From UBA1672 sp963977495 (lineage in GTDB: Bacteria > Pseudomonadota > Alphaproteobacteria > Micavibrionales > Micavibrionaceae), in the NCBI GenBank assembly GCA_963977495.1, contig CAXBOT010000001.1, positions 434,001-498,000 of the forward strand: DNA of 64,000 nt, written 5' to 3'. The position numbers and the translations under genes were made by a program. The notes below the pieces were generated by a model. That model had not been told where the DNA came from. It saw only the letters and a program-made list of their open reading frames with translations, and did not search any database. Shown piece by piece: positions 1 to 8,386 of this stretch; the stretch's first letter is position 1, and every line of letters begins with the position of its first letter.

Positions 1-124
1 TGTCATCAATCAGGTCGAGTTCCTTAAGCAGGATACCGCAGACAAGGCCATCCATATCGCTCCGCGTTATAAGGCGATATTTTTTTCCGGTTTCCGGCAT
101 GATTTTATTGGCATCTTGTGTCAT
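1..124 (-). CDS. DHH-type phosphoesterase (exopolyphosphatase-like), N-terminal fragment
   Basis: Reading leftward from an ATG at 122-124, an open frame runs off the window edge, giving about 41 N-terminal residues. The segment RSDMDGLVC followed by a hydrophobic LLKELDLID stretch matches the first metal-binding motif of alphaproteobacterial DHH-family proteins usually annotated as exopolyphosphatase. Known members use Asp and His side chains to bind Mn2+ and cleave phosphate esters or anhydrides. Only the first motif is visible, so substrate and full domain layout cannot be judged. It lies upstream-divided from nothing else on its left; the 111 bases between it and the glycosyltransferase gene hold no recognisable element. 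Confidence 0.6.
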   Translation of the reverse strand, partial: MTQDANKIMPETGKKYRLITRSDMDGLVCGILLKELDLIDD

Positions 125-235
125 CGAAATAGGCCTTTCCAGATCAACGGCGTGATAGTGAATTAGAAAAGTACACAGTAAAGAAAATAATAACGTTTTA
201 AGACGGATAGGGGAAGAGTCTTAATGCGCCCGCGG

Positions 236-1198
236 CTATTTTTTGTAAATGTCTTCGATGAAATAGAGCGGTCTTTTCTTGGCTTCTCCGAAAATTCTGC
301 CGATATATTCGCCCAAAATACCGATGCTCAGAAGTTGGATGCCGCTGAAAAATGAGATCATAACCGTCAAGGTTGCCCAACCGGGAACGTCCACGCCATC
401 AATCAATGTGCGGATAACGATATAGCCGCCAAAGATGAATGAGAGTATGGAGATCATCAAGCCGAAGAAGCTGGCGATCCGCAATGGGGTTGTGCTGAAG
501 CCTGCGATCCCCTCCATCGCCAAATTCCACAAACCGACATAGCTCCATTTTGTTTCACCTGCGGCTCTGGGCGCGCGGTTATAGGGCAGGGCGACTTGTT
601 TATAACCAATCCATGCAAACAAGCCCTTCATAAAGCGGTGCTTTTCACGCAATTGAACCAAGGCATCAATAGAGCGGCGGTTCATCAGGCGGAAATCGCC
701 TGTGTTTTTCGGGATTTCAACATTGCTCGCGATGAAATTGATGACTTTGTAAAAGCCGTTGGCGGTAAATTTCTTGAACCATGTTTCCCCCTCGCGGATC
801 AGGCGCTGACCGTACACCACATCGGCGCCGGTATCTTTCCACATCTTGATAAGATCGGGGATAAGTGAGGGCGGGTCTTGCAAATCCGCATCCAGAATGA
901 TCAGGGCATCGCCTTTGACATTGTCTATTCCTGCGGTCATTGCGGCTTCTTTACCGAAATTGCGCGACAGGTTGATGATCAGGGTGCGTTTATCGCTTTT
1001 GCTTATCGCTAACAGCTTGTCCATCGTGCTGTCTGTGCTGCCGTCATTGACGTAGATGATTTCGAAATTATAGGGGAGTGTGTCAACAACCTTGGTGATT
1101 TCATCATGGCACATGCCGATAACGTCTTCCTCATTGTAACAAGGGACGATGATAGAAATCGTTTCTTTTTTCGGTGTTTTTGTTGTTGCCATGGTCAT
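236..1198 (-). CDS. GtrB-like polyprenyl-phosphate glycosyltransferase (GT2)
   Basis: 320 residues. The N-terminal GT-A domain opens with a beta strand and VPCYNEED (about residues 18-26), has the nucleotide-sugar/metal motif DADLQDPP near residue 103, and an HRFMKGL segment in the acceptor region. Two hydrophobic helices follow at about 235-260 and 270-295. This is the architecture of DPM1/GtrB/ArnC enzymes, which transfer a sugar from a nucleotide donor to undecaprenyl phosphate on the inner face of the cytoplasmic membrane. The gene follows a polytopic GT-C-like gene by 18 bases on the same strand and has a GtrA-like flippase close by, which supports a Gtr-type lipid-linked sugar pathway. 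The sugar is not predictable. Confidence 0.9.
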   Translation of the reverse strand: MTMATTKTPKKETISIIVPCYNEEDVIGMCHDEITKVVDTLPYNFEIIYVNDGSTDSTMDKLLAISKSDKRTLIINLSRNFGKEAAMTAGIDNVKGDALIILDADLQDPPSLIPDLIKMWKDTGADVVYGQRLIREGETWFKKFTANGFYKVINFIASNVEIPKNTGDFRLMNRRSIDALVQLREKHRFMKGLFAWIGYKQVALPYNRAPRAAGETKWSYVGLWNLAMEGIAGFSTTPLRIASFFGLMISILSFIFGGYIVIRTLIDGVDVPGWATLTVMISFFSGIQLLSIGILGEYIGRIFGEAKKRPLYFIEDIYKK

Positions 1199-1216
1199 TA
1201 TTCTCCGATCAACAGC

Positions 1217-2809
1217 CTATAGTGCATTGTCGCGTTTTAAAACAAAAACATCATGCGGAATGATTTTGTCACGTTCAGAATTCATGAGTGTGAGGCTGCT
1301 ATCAAATTCGACAGTGCTGTCATAGCTGTAGTTTTCCATGTTTTCTTTAAAATTTTCATTTTCCATCAGAAAATTGTAGTAGTTCTTTTTCGGTTCACCC
1401 GTTTCAGGATCTTCGAATTGTGGGATGGTGATAACACTGGGTTTATAACGTTTCATGTCTTCGGCAATCATATCAACATAGTGAAACATCTGTTGTTTTA
1501 TTTGGGCGCGTTCTTGCGCGTCCTGCGTGATTTTGATTTTCTCCAGCAAACCGTTGAGCGGCCAGAGTTGCCCGAAGCGTGAACCGTTCGTTAGGTTGGA
1601 TAATTCGGGCAATGGCGTGAGCATGTTTTTGAAATCATAGGTGGCGTAAACGTCATTCCAAGCCTTCTCATCAATGATATCAACAAGGGGTAAGGCCAGA
1701 TATTGCCCTTTTGTCATTTTGAAAGTTTTATAGCCGTATGTGTAACCGAAAAACAGTAAAGTAATCAGGACGCAACTGCTCCAGAGGGCATAGTCGGATT
1801 TCTCTGCGATTTCTTTTGCGATGCTGTATACCGCAATAAACAAAACAATCGAGCCATAGCATAAAATGGGTAAAGCCTGATAATGGAACCCCTTATCCTG
1901 TAATATATACGGGATGAGGCATAAAAAGCTTAGAACTGTGAAGCCGATGGTGGCGTTTTTTAAAACTTGTTGCGCGGGGCTTTTCAATATCCAAAATGAA
2001 ATGACAAAGCCGACGGCGCCGTACAATAAATAATAATAGCGATAATAAAGCGGAAACGGACGTTCAATTGTATATATGGAGATGATCTCCGGTAAGAGAT
2101 TGAAAAATTCCGGCGTTACAATAATGACAAAGGCGAGGTAAGACGCGCCAATGATGAACATGCCCCAAAAGTCAGGGGACGTCACACACGCGCCGATGGA
2201 TCGCTTGGTATATAAACGGTGGAGGAAAAACGCGGCAGGTATGATCGCGTAATGTGGTTTCAAGCAGACAGCCAGTCCGCCTAATAAGATAGCCGCGGCG
2301 GATACAAGTCTATTTGTTTTTCTGTCAAAGGTTAGGCGGTATTGATACAGGCTTAAAGGGATGAGAAAAGAGGTGATGATGTGATCTTTTGATCCGAATG
2401 AAATCCCCGCTGTCCACGTAAGCGCCATAGCGCAGGCGCTCAATAATACAACGATATCCGTCGCCGTATATTTTTCGGCGCGCATCAAAAGGAATAAAAT
2501 GTAATTTGAAAAAAGCACATAAATGGAAACAACAATGAAAACCGAAAATTTAGGGTCTAACGCAGCATAAGTGTAAAGCGGATATGCAGGCAGATAGATC
2601 AGAAAACTGAGTGGTGGGTTTGTTTCGTAAAAATCGGTGCCATATTTGCCGCCGACCATAAAACGGTCCAGACACTGCAACAACCAGCCTGTATCAACAT
2701 CTATATGTGCTTTAAGATACAGAGTTGACCATACACCGATAAATAGAATAAGAATGACGGCAGTGAACGCAGGATGATATTTGAAATCGGATTTTAAGTC
2801 TTCCAGCAA
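1217..2809 (-). CDS. Polytopic GT-C-like membrane glycosyltransferase, paralogue A
   Basis: 530 residues with about ten hydrophobic segments and a soluble C-terminal part of roughly 130 residues. After the first helix, the predicted first periplasmic loop carries DTGWL, an R plus a short spacer, then YETNPPLS. Further blocks are SKDH after a helix, LKPHY, KGFHY and YKPS near the C-terminus. The same blocks recur in order in the two other large membrane genes of the cassette. A first-loop acidic residue followed by many helices is typical of GT-C enzymes that use lipid-phosphate sugars, as in ArnT or PMT families. I do not recognise an exact named family. Placed between gtrB- and gtrA-like genes, it would be the enzyme transferring the flipped sugar to an outside acceptor. 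Confidence 0.7.
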   Translation of the reverse strand: MLEDLKSDFKYHPAFTAVILILFIGVWSTLYLKAHIDVDTGWLLQCLDRFMVGGKYGTDFYETNPPLSFLIYLPAYPLYTYAALDPKFSVFIVVSIYVLFSNYILFLLMRAEKYTATDIVVLLSACAMALTWTAGISFGSKDHIITSFLIPLSLYQYRLTFDRKTNRLVSAAAILLGGLAVCLKPHYAIIPAAFFLHRLYTKRSIGACVTSPDFWGMFIIGASYLAFVIIVTPEFFNLLPEIISIYTIERPFPLYYRYYYLLYGAVGFVISFWILKSPAQQVLKNATIGFTVLSFLCLIPYILQDKGFHYQALPILCYGSIVLFIAVYSIAKEIAEKSDYALWSSCVLITLLFFGYTYGYKTFKMTKGQYLALPLVDIIDEKAWNDVYATYDFKNMLTPLPELSNLTNGSRFGQLWPLNGLLEKIKITQDAQERAQIKQQMFHYVDMIAEDMKRYKPSVITIPQFEDPETGEPKKNYYNFLMENENFKENMENYSYDSTVEFDSSLTLMNSERDKIIPHDVFVLKRDNAL

Positions 2810-2849
2810 ATGTCACCCCCTTGTTTTGCACTATAACCAGAGTGAATTT

Positions 2850-3254
2850 ATGCGAGATATTGTTAAAAGTCATTACAAAAGTTTCAGCAAGTTCACGGTG
2901 GTTGGTGTTGTGAACACTCTGATTGATTTTACGGTCTTTTTTATTTTACACAATATGTTCGGCGTAATGTTTATTATTGCGCATGTCGCAGCATTCTTCG
3001 TTGCCCTGACGAACAGCTTTTATTTCAATGCAATCTGGACATTTAAAAACCTGAAGCGTGACCAGTTGGTCAAACAAATTCTGTCTTTTGTTGCGATTGG
3101 CGTGATCGGCCTTGTTCTCAGTACGGCAACGATTTTCATCGCGAACCAATTTATGTGGGTATATTTCGCAAAGCTTGTGGCGATGGTGGTTTCATTCTTG
3201 TGGAATTATATTGGCTCTTGGTTGTTCGTTTTTAAAGAAGACCCCAAAAGCTAA
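2850..3254 (+). CDS. GtrA family membrane protein (lipid-linked sugar flippase)
   Basis: 134 residues from the ATG at 2850; an in-frame ATG at 2781 would overlap the divergent gene and add 23 residues without family character. The protein has four hydrophobic helices, with the GtrA signature around FTVVGVVNTLIDF near the N-terminus and an aromatic, basic segment (ATWTFKNL-like, NAIWTFKN) in the middle. GtrA proteins are thought to move undecaprenyl-phosphate sugars across the cytoplasmic membrane. It is the only plus-strand gene of the cassette, divergent from paralogue A by 40 bases and meeting paralogue B tail to tail with a 4-base overlap. Confidence 0.85.
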   Translation: MRDIVKSHYKSFSKFTVVGVVNTLIDFTVFFILHNMFGVMFIIAHVAAFFVALTNSFYFNAIWTFKNLKRDQLVKQILSFVAIGVIGLVLSTATIFIANQFMWVYFAKLVAMVVSFLWNYIGSWLFVFKEDPKS

Positions 3255-4837
3255 TTCGTGCTTATTCTTTTATAGACATCGTATTTCAGGATGTATGACC
3301 ATTCCAATGTCGTTCCCTTGAAATATTCAACGCGGTCAAATTCGAATGGCTTGGTTTTGGTGTAGTCTTCGTTGATGATACGCCGTATATCGGGATTGTC
3401 GCCAAAAAATTCCATGAAATTAAAGGCAGGCACCGCACCGATTGGAAGGTCGGCGGCGATCAATAAAACGGATGGTTTGTAATAATCCAGATCCTCGGCA
3501 ACGAAAGCGAGATATTTCATCTTTAATTGTAACGCCTGTTCGCGTGTTCGGGAATCGTCACTTCTTAAACCCTCTAATATTTGCGGTAAAAACCAAAGGC
3601 TGGGAAAGCGCGTACCATGGCGATACCCCATCATGGCCGCAGTGGGGTTCATGATTTCGATATTGCCGTGGAAGGAAAAGAACGTGCAAGGTTTTGTACA
3701 TTCCGCTTCGAGGAACTTCGCGACCGGTAAGTTTGGTATGTCACTTGATTTGGGAAATTCGGTGTTCATCGGGCTGATGGCATTACTGAGGGAGAGCAGG
3801 CAACCAACGGGGATAATAATTTGCAAAGCGGCATATTTTTTGATGATGCCTGCAACGCGGAACATAATGCTCAGGCTTAAGCCGATCATGAAAAATGCAT
3901 AGGCGGGAACAAGGTGGTTATAAAACCCCTTCATCTGGATGTAATACGGCACTAAACACAGCAGACAGCACCCATATAGGAACATCACGAGCTGTTTTTG
4001 CTCTTTCTTTAAATCCTCTTTAAACGCCTCGAATAAGAAGACAGAAAGATAAGCCAGCATGTGAATCTGTGAGGCTCTTAGGATAGAAAACAGATCACCG
4101 CCCGAATTGGCATAGAGCGTCACCACATCAGGCAAAATGACAGTGATATAATCGCGGAAAAACATAAAGACAATGGCGACATAAAGAAGTGTCATCGCGC
4201 TGAGTATGATGAAATCAGGTTCTTTGAAAAAATTGATCTTACGGTGTTTGATCAGACGCGTAATAAGAAAGACCGTCGGCAAAAGGCCATAATGCGGCTT
4301 TATCAATACACACAGCGTTCCGATTATAAAAACCACATAGATAAGCAAGCGGGGCAGCGTAATGCGCTGCATCAGGGCAAACTGGCACAGCATAAAGGGG
4401 ATAAGCCCCAATATAATCAAATGTTCGCGGTCAGCATAAAAGACCGTTGTGATCCATGTGATGCTGAGGGCATAACAGGCCAAGAAACCGAGCCGCTGAA
4501 CATCTGTCAGCATTGGAAAGCGCTTAATAATGGCGTGAACCATGATAACCGACAGCACAGCAAATAAAGATGTGACGTAAAAAGAGGCCACAGGCAGCGG
4601 CAGTCCACTAAACTTTGCAAACAAAACATGCGGCGCATAGATCATAATGCTCAGTGGTGGGTTTGTTTCATAGATATGCTCGGACATCTTCTGCCCGTCG
4701 AGCAAACGATCTGCCGCCATAAGCAGCCACGATATATTGCCGTTGACCAGATATTGTCCCTGAATGACGATGCATGGAATTGCAACGCATAATAGCGCAA
4801 CGATGAAAGTTATAATGTTAGCAGTTTTTGCATTCAT
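3251..4837 (-). CDS. Polytopic GT-C-like membrane glycosyltransferase, paralogue B
   Basis: 528 residues, many hydrophobic helices, then a soluble C-terminal tail. It shares with its neighbours the first-loop block (here NISWL, then HIYETNPPLS), DREH after a helix, IKPHYGLLP, MKGFY, a GTRFPSLWF block and YKPSVLL near the C-terminus. The residue that is Asp in paralogues A and C (D-x-x-W) is Asn here, while the Glu of YETNPPLS is kept. It starts within the stop codon region of paralogue C (4-base overlap), so the two are translationally coupled. It probably acts in the cytoplasmic membrane on a polyprenyl-linked sugar; the exact reaction is unknown. Confidence 0.7.
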   Translation of the reverse strand: MNAKTANIITFIVALLCVAIPCIVIQGQYLVNGNISWLLMAADRLLDGQKMSEHIYETNPPLSIMIYAPHVLFAKFSGLPLPVASFYVTSLFAVLSVIMVHAIIKRFPMLTDVQRLGFLACYALSITWITTVFYADREHLIILGLIPFMLCQFALMQRITLPRLLIYVVFIIGTLCVLIKPHYGLLPTVFLITRLIKHRKINFFKEPDFIILSAMTLLYVAIVFMFFRDYITVILPDVVTLYANSGGDLFSILRASQIHMLAYLSVFLFEAFKEDLKKEQKQLVMFLYGCCLLCLVPYYIQMKGFYNHLVPAYAFFMIGLSLSIMFRVAGIIKKYAALQIIIPVGCLLSLSNAISPMNTEFPKSSDIPNLPVAKFLEAECTKPCTFFSFHGNIEIMNPTAAMMGYRHGTRFPSLWFLPQILEGLRSDDSRTREQALQLKMKYLAFVAEDLDYYKPSVLLIAADLPIGAVPAFNFMEFFGDNPDIRRIINEDYTKTKPFEFDRVEYFKGTTLEWSYILKYDVYKRISTN

Positions 4838-6402
4838 TCGTCAGAAACTTTTGTGTAAACGTCCCATGTCAGCATATAGGGAAAATCATACGGTGTATCT
4901 TTGTAGAATGCTGCGCGATCCATCGTCAAGCGATCTGTTTTTGTGTAACGGCTTATCGCGCTTTCAAATTCCGGTGATTCAGGGAAGAATGTCATCAATG
5001 TATCGTCTTGTTTTACCTGATCGAGCGCCGGACTGGAGGACAGAACCAAAATCAAAGAAGGGGAAAAGCGATTTATATCCTCTGCCACATAACGGGCATA
5101 GCGTAGTGTTGCTGCTTGTTTGTTTTCGGCGGTCAGGGCATTGATGTTTGCCAAAAACCAAAAGGAGGGGAAACGCGTCGCGTATTGGTTGTGTGAATAA
5201 AAGGCCAGTTGACTGACGATATCCATATTTTCATAGGTTATGTAGAACGAGCAAGGATGCGCGCAGTGCGTATTAATATAACGCGTGATAACGTTATCCT
5301 GATATTCCTTATGCGTCGGGTAATGCGGCCTTAAAGGGGATAGGGCGTAAGACGCAGCAAAAATCACCAGCATAAAAATATAGGGCGCAGAGCGTTTGAA
5401 TGGCTTTTGTACAAGTTTGAAGAGCAGGACGCTGCTGAGCGGGAACAGCACCGCATATAACGGCAGGCGATGATAGGTAAACCCCTTCATCTGGATGATG
5501 TAAATCACCAGCGCTAGACCTGCGCAAATACCCAAGGCTTGTAAAACTGAACGGGAATGATCTTTGAGCAGGAACACACCGCCGAGGCAACAGACAGTCA
5601 GTACAATATAAGGCATTGCGGTGGCGTAGGTGCGCTGGGGGGCATTATAATGCAGATAGGTCTGTAAAATATCAGGAAAAATGATATGTGCAAACCCTTG
5701 GAAATAGAGCAGAACAACGCCCACATACACGCCCGTTAAAAAGAGGAGGGTCAGTAAATCAATGTCCTTCACAACCCACAGACGTTTTTGAACAACCATG
5801 CGGTGCAGGAACAAAAATGCAGGAATAAGCCCGTAATGCGGCTTTAGCAACAGGGTTATACCGCCCAACACTAAGACAAAAACAGTGGTCATGCGCGATG
5901 TTTTATACCCATAAGTCAGCGCCAGTTGCAGCAGAATAAACGGCAAAATCATAACGGCTAGAAAGTGGTCACGTTCGCTCAAATAAATGGTCGGGATAAT
6001 GGTGACGGCGCACAGATATGTCAGCGCAATGATGCGTTTTTCTATGGCATTGAATACAGGGAAAGACTGCAAAAACGTGATGGTCGTCAAAACTCCAAGT
6101 CCTGCCCATAACGTGGTCACCCAAAAGAGCGTGTCATAGGTGGGCACATCTAAGGCGTTACTGAGCCATATATAGGGAATGTAGATAAGGATACTGAGCG
6201 GTGGGTTGCTGTCGTAACAATCCTGCAATAATGAGCCGCCTTCAAGAATACGCGCCGCACAAATACTAAGCCAAGCCACATCGCTGTTGACGCTTGTCTG
6301 GTGCTGGATATAAACCCACGGCACCAAGCAGATTAAAGCGAAAAACCAAAACAAAAACGCAGGTAGGTGGTCCTTGTATGTTTTGGCTAACGGTTCAGCC
6401 AT
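4834..6402 (-). CDS. Polytopic GT-C-like membrane glycosyltransferase, paralogue C
   Basis: 522 residues with the same plan as paralogues A and B: an N-terminal helix, a first loop with DVAWL and YDSNPPLS, ERDH, LKPHYGLIP, MKGFTYH, an ATRFPSFWF block and SPSLILV, then a short C-terminal tail ending in a W-D-V-Y block also seen in B. The gene begins only six bases after the clpX stop codon, so it is almost surely transcribed from the clpX side, and it overlaps paralogue B by four bases. Function is inferred as lipid-linked-sugar-dependent glycosyl transfer at the outer face of the inner membrane; the family assignment is by architecture, not by a recognised name. Confidence 0.7.
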   Translation of the reverse strand: MAEPLAKTYKDHLPAFLFWFFALICLVPWVYIQHQTSVNSDVAWLSICAARILEGGSLLQDCYDSNPPLSILIYIPYIWLSNALDVPTYDTLFWVTTLWAGLGVLTTITFLQSFPVFNAIEKRIIALTYLCAVTIIPTIYLSERDHFLAVMILPFILLQLALTYGYKTSRMTTVFVLVLGGITLLLKPHYGLIPAFLFLHRMVVQKRLWVVKDIDLLTLLFLTGVYVGVVLLYFQGFAHIIFPDILQTYLHYNAPQRTYATAMPYIVLTVCCLGGVFLLKDHSRSVLQALGICAGLALVIYIIQMKGFTYHRLPLYAVLFPLSSVLLFKLVQKPFKRSAPYIFMLVIFAASYALSPLRPHYPTHKEYQDNVITRYINTHCAHPCSFYITYENMDIVSQLAFYSHNQYATRFPSFWFLANINALTAENKQAATLRYARYVAEDINRFSPSLILVLSSSPALDQVKQDDTLMTFFPESPEFESAISRYTKTDRLTMDRAAFYKDTPYDFPYMLTWDVYTKVSDE

Positions 6403-6408
6403 CGTGCT

Positions 6409-7776
6409 CTAGCTGGCCTCTTTTTCCGGAACGTCGTCATCGCCATTATCGTTGCCGTCCTTGTCCTTATCCGAGCCTTCAGCTTCTTTTAGTGAGGAAG
6501 CCTTGGTTTTGGATTTCTTCTTTTTGTTTTTTGATCTTTTATAGGCGGGCTTTTCACCGTCTTCGACTGTGGCTTTATCAACGATAACTTCTATCACATC
6601 ATCAAGATCCGGCACTTCGAACATGGCATCAAGAAGCAAGTTCTCGATAATAGAGCGTAGTCCACGTGCACCGGACTTACGGAGTACAGCCTTCGATGCA
6701 ATTGCATTTAACGCATCATCGGTGAAGATCAGTTCAGTGTCTTCGAGATCGAAAAGCTTCTGATATTGTTTAACCAGCGCGTTTTTCGGTTCTGTCAGAA
6801 TAGTAACAAGGGCTTCTTCATCCAAATCTTCCAATGTTGCAATAACAGGCAGACGTCCGATAAATTCCGGGATCAGACCGTATCTGTGCAAATCTTCAGG
6901 TAACAGATCTTTCAAAAGATCACCGACAGAGCGTTCATCAGGTGCGAAAACTTCCGCGCCAAACCCGATTGTCGTTCCCTTGCCACGTTCGGCAATAACT
7001 TTATCAAGTCCGGCAAATGCACCACCACAGATAAATAGGATGTTGGATGTATCGACTTGCAGGAATTCTTGTTGCGGGTGTTTACGTCCACCTTGTGGTG
7101 GTACAGAAGCAACGGTTCCTTCCATGAGTTTCAAGAGGGCTTGCTGCACGCCTTCACCGGAAACATCACGTGTGATTGACGGATTATCAGATTTACGGGA
7201 AATCTTATCAATTTCGTCAATATAAACGATCCCTTTTTGGGCGCGTTCGACGTTGTAATCACTGGCCTGTAGCAACTTAAGCACAATGTTTTCCACATCT
7301 TCACCCACATAACCGGCTTCAGTTAATGTCGTGGCATCAGCCATGGTAAACGGTACATCAAGAATACGCGCTAATGTCTGCGCGAGAAGCGTCTTACCGC
7401 ACCCTGTCGGGCCGACAAGCAGAATATTGGACTTCGCAAGTTCAACGTCGGCACTCGTCCCGTCGCCGCCATGCTCAAGGCGTTTATAATGGTTATGAAC
7501 AGCAACGGACAAAACGCGTTTTGCGGATTCCTGACCAATCACGTAATCATCAAGAACTTGCTTGATTTCACTTGGCGCGGGAACACCGTCACCTGTACGC
7601 ACCATCTGGGTTTTGTCTTCCTCGCGGATGATGTCCATGCATAATTCGACGCATTCATTACAAATAAATACGTTTGGTCCCGCAATAAGCTTGCGCACTT
7701 CGTGTTGGCTCTTGCCGCAGAAGGAACAATACAATGTGCTTTTTGATTCGGATGACCCTGATGAAGATTTACTCAT
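6409..7776 (-). CDS. clpX: ATP-dependent Clp protease ATP-binding subunit ClpX
   Basis: 455 residues. The N-terminal zinc-binding domain has Cys17, Cys20, Cys39 and Cys42. The AAA+ core shows Walker A GPTGCGKT at 122-129, pore loop GYVGEDVE, Walker B VYIDEIDK and sensor-2 GARGLR. ClpX unfolds tagged substrates and feeds them to ClpP. The family is usually about 420 residues; the extra length is a C-terminal tail rich first in Lys/Ser and then in Asp/Glu/Gly/Asn. The gene is not next to clpP or lon as is common in alphaproteobacteria; instead sufE is divergent upstream and three membrane glycosyltransferase-like genes follow on the same strand. Confidence 0.97.
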   Translation of the reverse strand: MSKSSSGSSESKSTLYCSFCGKSQHEVRKLIAGPNVFICNECVELCMDIIREEDKTQMVRTGDGVPAPSEIKQVLDDYVIGQESAKRVLSVAVHNHYKRLEHGGDGTSADVELAKSNILLVGPTGCGKTLLAQTLARILDVPFTMADATTLTEAGYVGEDVENIVLKLLQASDYNVERAQKGIVYIDEIDKISRKSDNPSITRDVSGEGVQQALLKLMEGTVASVPPQGGRKHPQQEFLQVDTSNILFICGGAFAGLDKVIAERGKGTTIGFGAEVFAPDERSVGDLLKDLLPEDLHRYGLIPEFIGRLPVIATLEDLDEEALVTILTEPKNALVKQYQKLFDLEDTELIFTDDALNAIASKAVLRKSGARGLRSIIENLLLDAMFEVPDLDDVIEVIVDKATVEDGEKPAYKRSKNKKKKSKTKASSLKEAEGSDKDKDGNDNGDDDVPEKEAS

Positions 7777-7969
7777 ATTTGGAGGCTTTCTGTCCTTTTT
7801 AGAATCTTTGTATATTCAATCTGCCAACTGGCGCGGATATGTGCAAGCCCCTATGTGAAGGAATACGTCTTTTTGCTCATATAATCCGCTTTTTTATTTT
7901 TGATACTTGAAATAAGGGGCGGTCTGACACATAACCAATGTCATAATTAATGAAAAAAGTTGTTACGCC

Positions 7970-8383
7970 ATGTCCTTGGATTCACTTGAAGACGTTGTAG
8001 AGAATTTTTCCCTGTTTGATGATTGGGAAGAACGCTATCGTTATTTGATTGATTTAGGGCGCACCTTGCCGCAAATGGATGATGCACATAAGAATGATGT
8101 TAATTTGGTGCGCGGGTGCACATCGCGTGTCTGGCTGGTGCCGGAAATCAAAGAGGATCATTTTTATTTCGAAGCCGATAGCGATGCACATATCGTGCGC
8201 GGTTTGGTGGCTATTCTTATGGCGGCATATCAAGGGCGCACATTAGAGGATATCCGTAATACTGATATTGACAGCGCGTTTAAAAATATCGGGCTGGATC
8301 AACATTTAAGTGCAAATCGCCGCAGCGGCTTTTTTGCCATGGTTGAGAAAATCAGAGCGTTAACGGATAAGCCTGAAACATAA
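7970..8383 (+). CDS. sufE: SufE family cysteine desulfurase sulfur acceptor
   Basis: 137 residues, the normal length. The protein shows the SufE plan: an N-terminal WEERYRYLIDLGR helix, an LPQMDD turn, and the sulfur-accepting Cys in RGCTSRVWL at about residue 47. Known SufE proteins take persulfide sulfur from SufS and raise its activity during iron-sulfur cluster assembly. No suf operon is present around it; the gene is alone, divergent from clpX, and converges on a secreted-protein gene three bases away. The 193-base gap to clpX must hold both promoters, but I see no clear consensus boxes. Confidence 0.9.
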   Translation: MSLDSLEDVVENFSLFDDWEERYRYLIDLGRTLPQMDDAHKNDVNLVRGCTSRVWLVPEIKEDHFYFEADSDAHIVRGLVAILMAAYQGRTLEDIRNTDIDSAFKNIGLDQHLSANRRSGFFAMVEKIRALTDKPET

Positions 8384-8386
8384 TAA

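Noticed and set aside
2781..2849. Upstream start of the GtrA-like gene
   Set aside because: It would overlap the divergent gene start and add polar residues before the first transmembrane helix.
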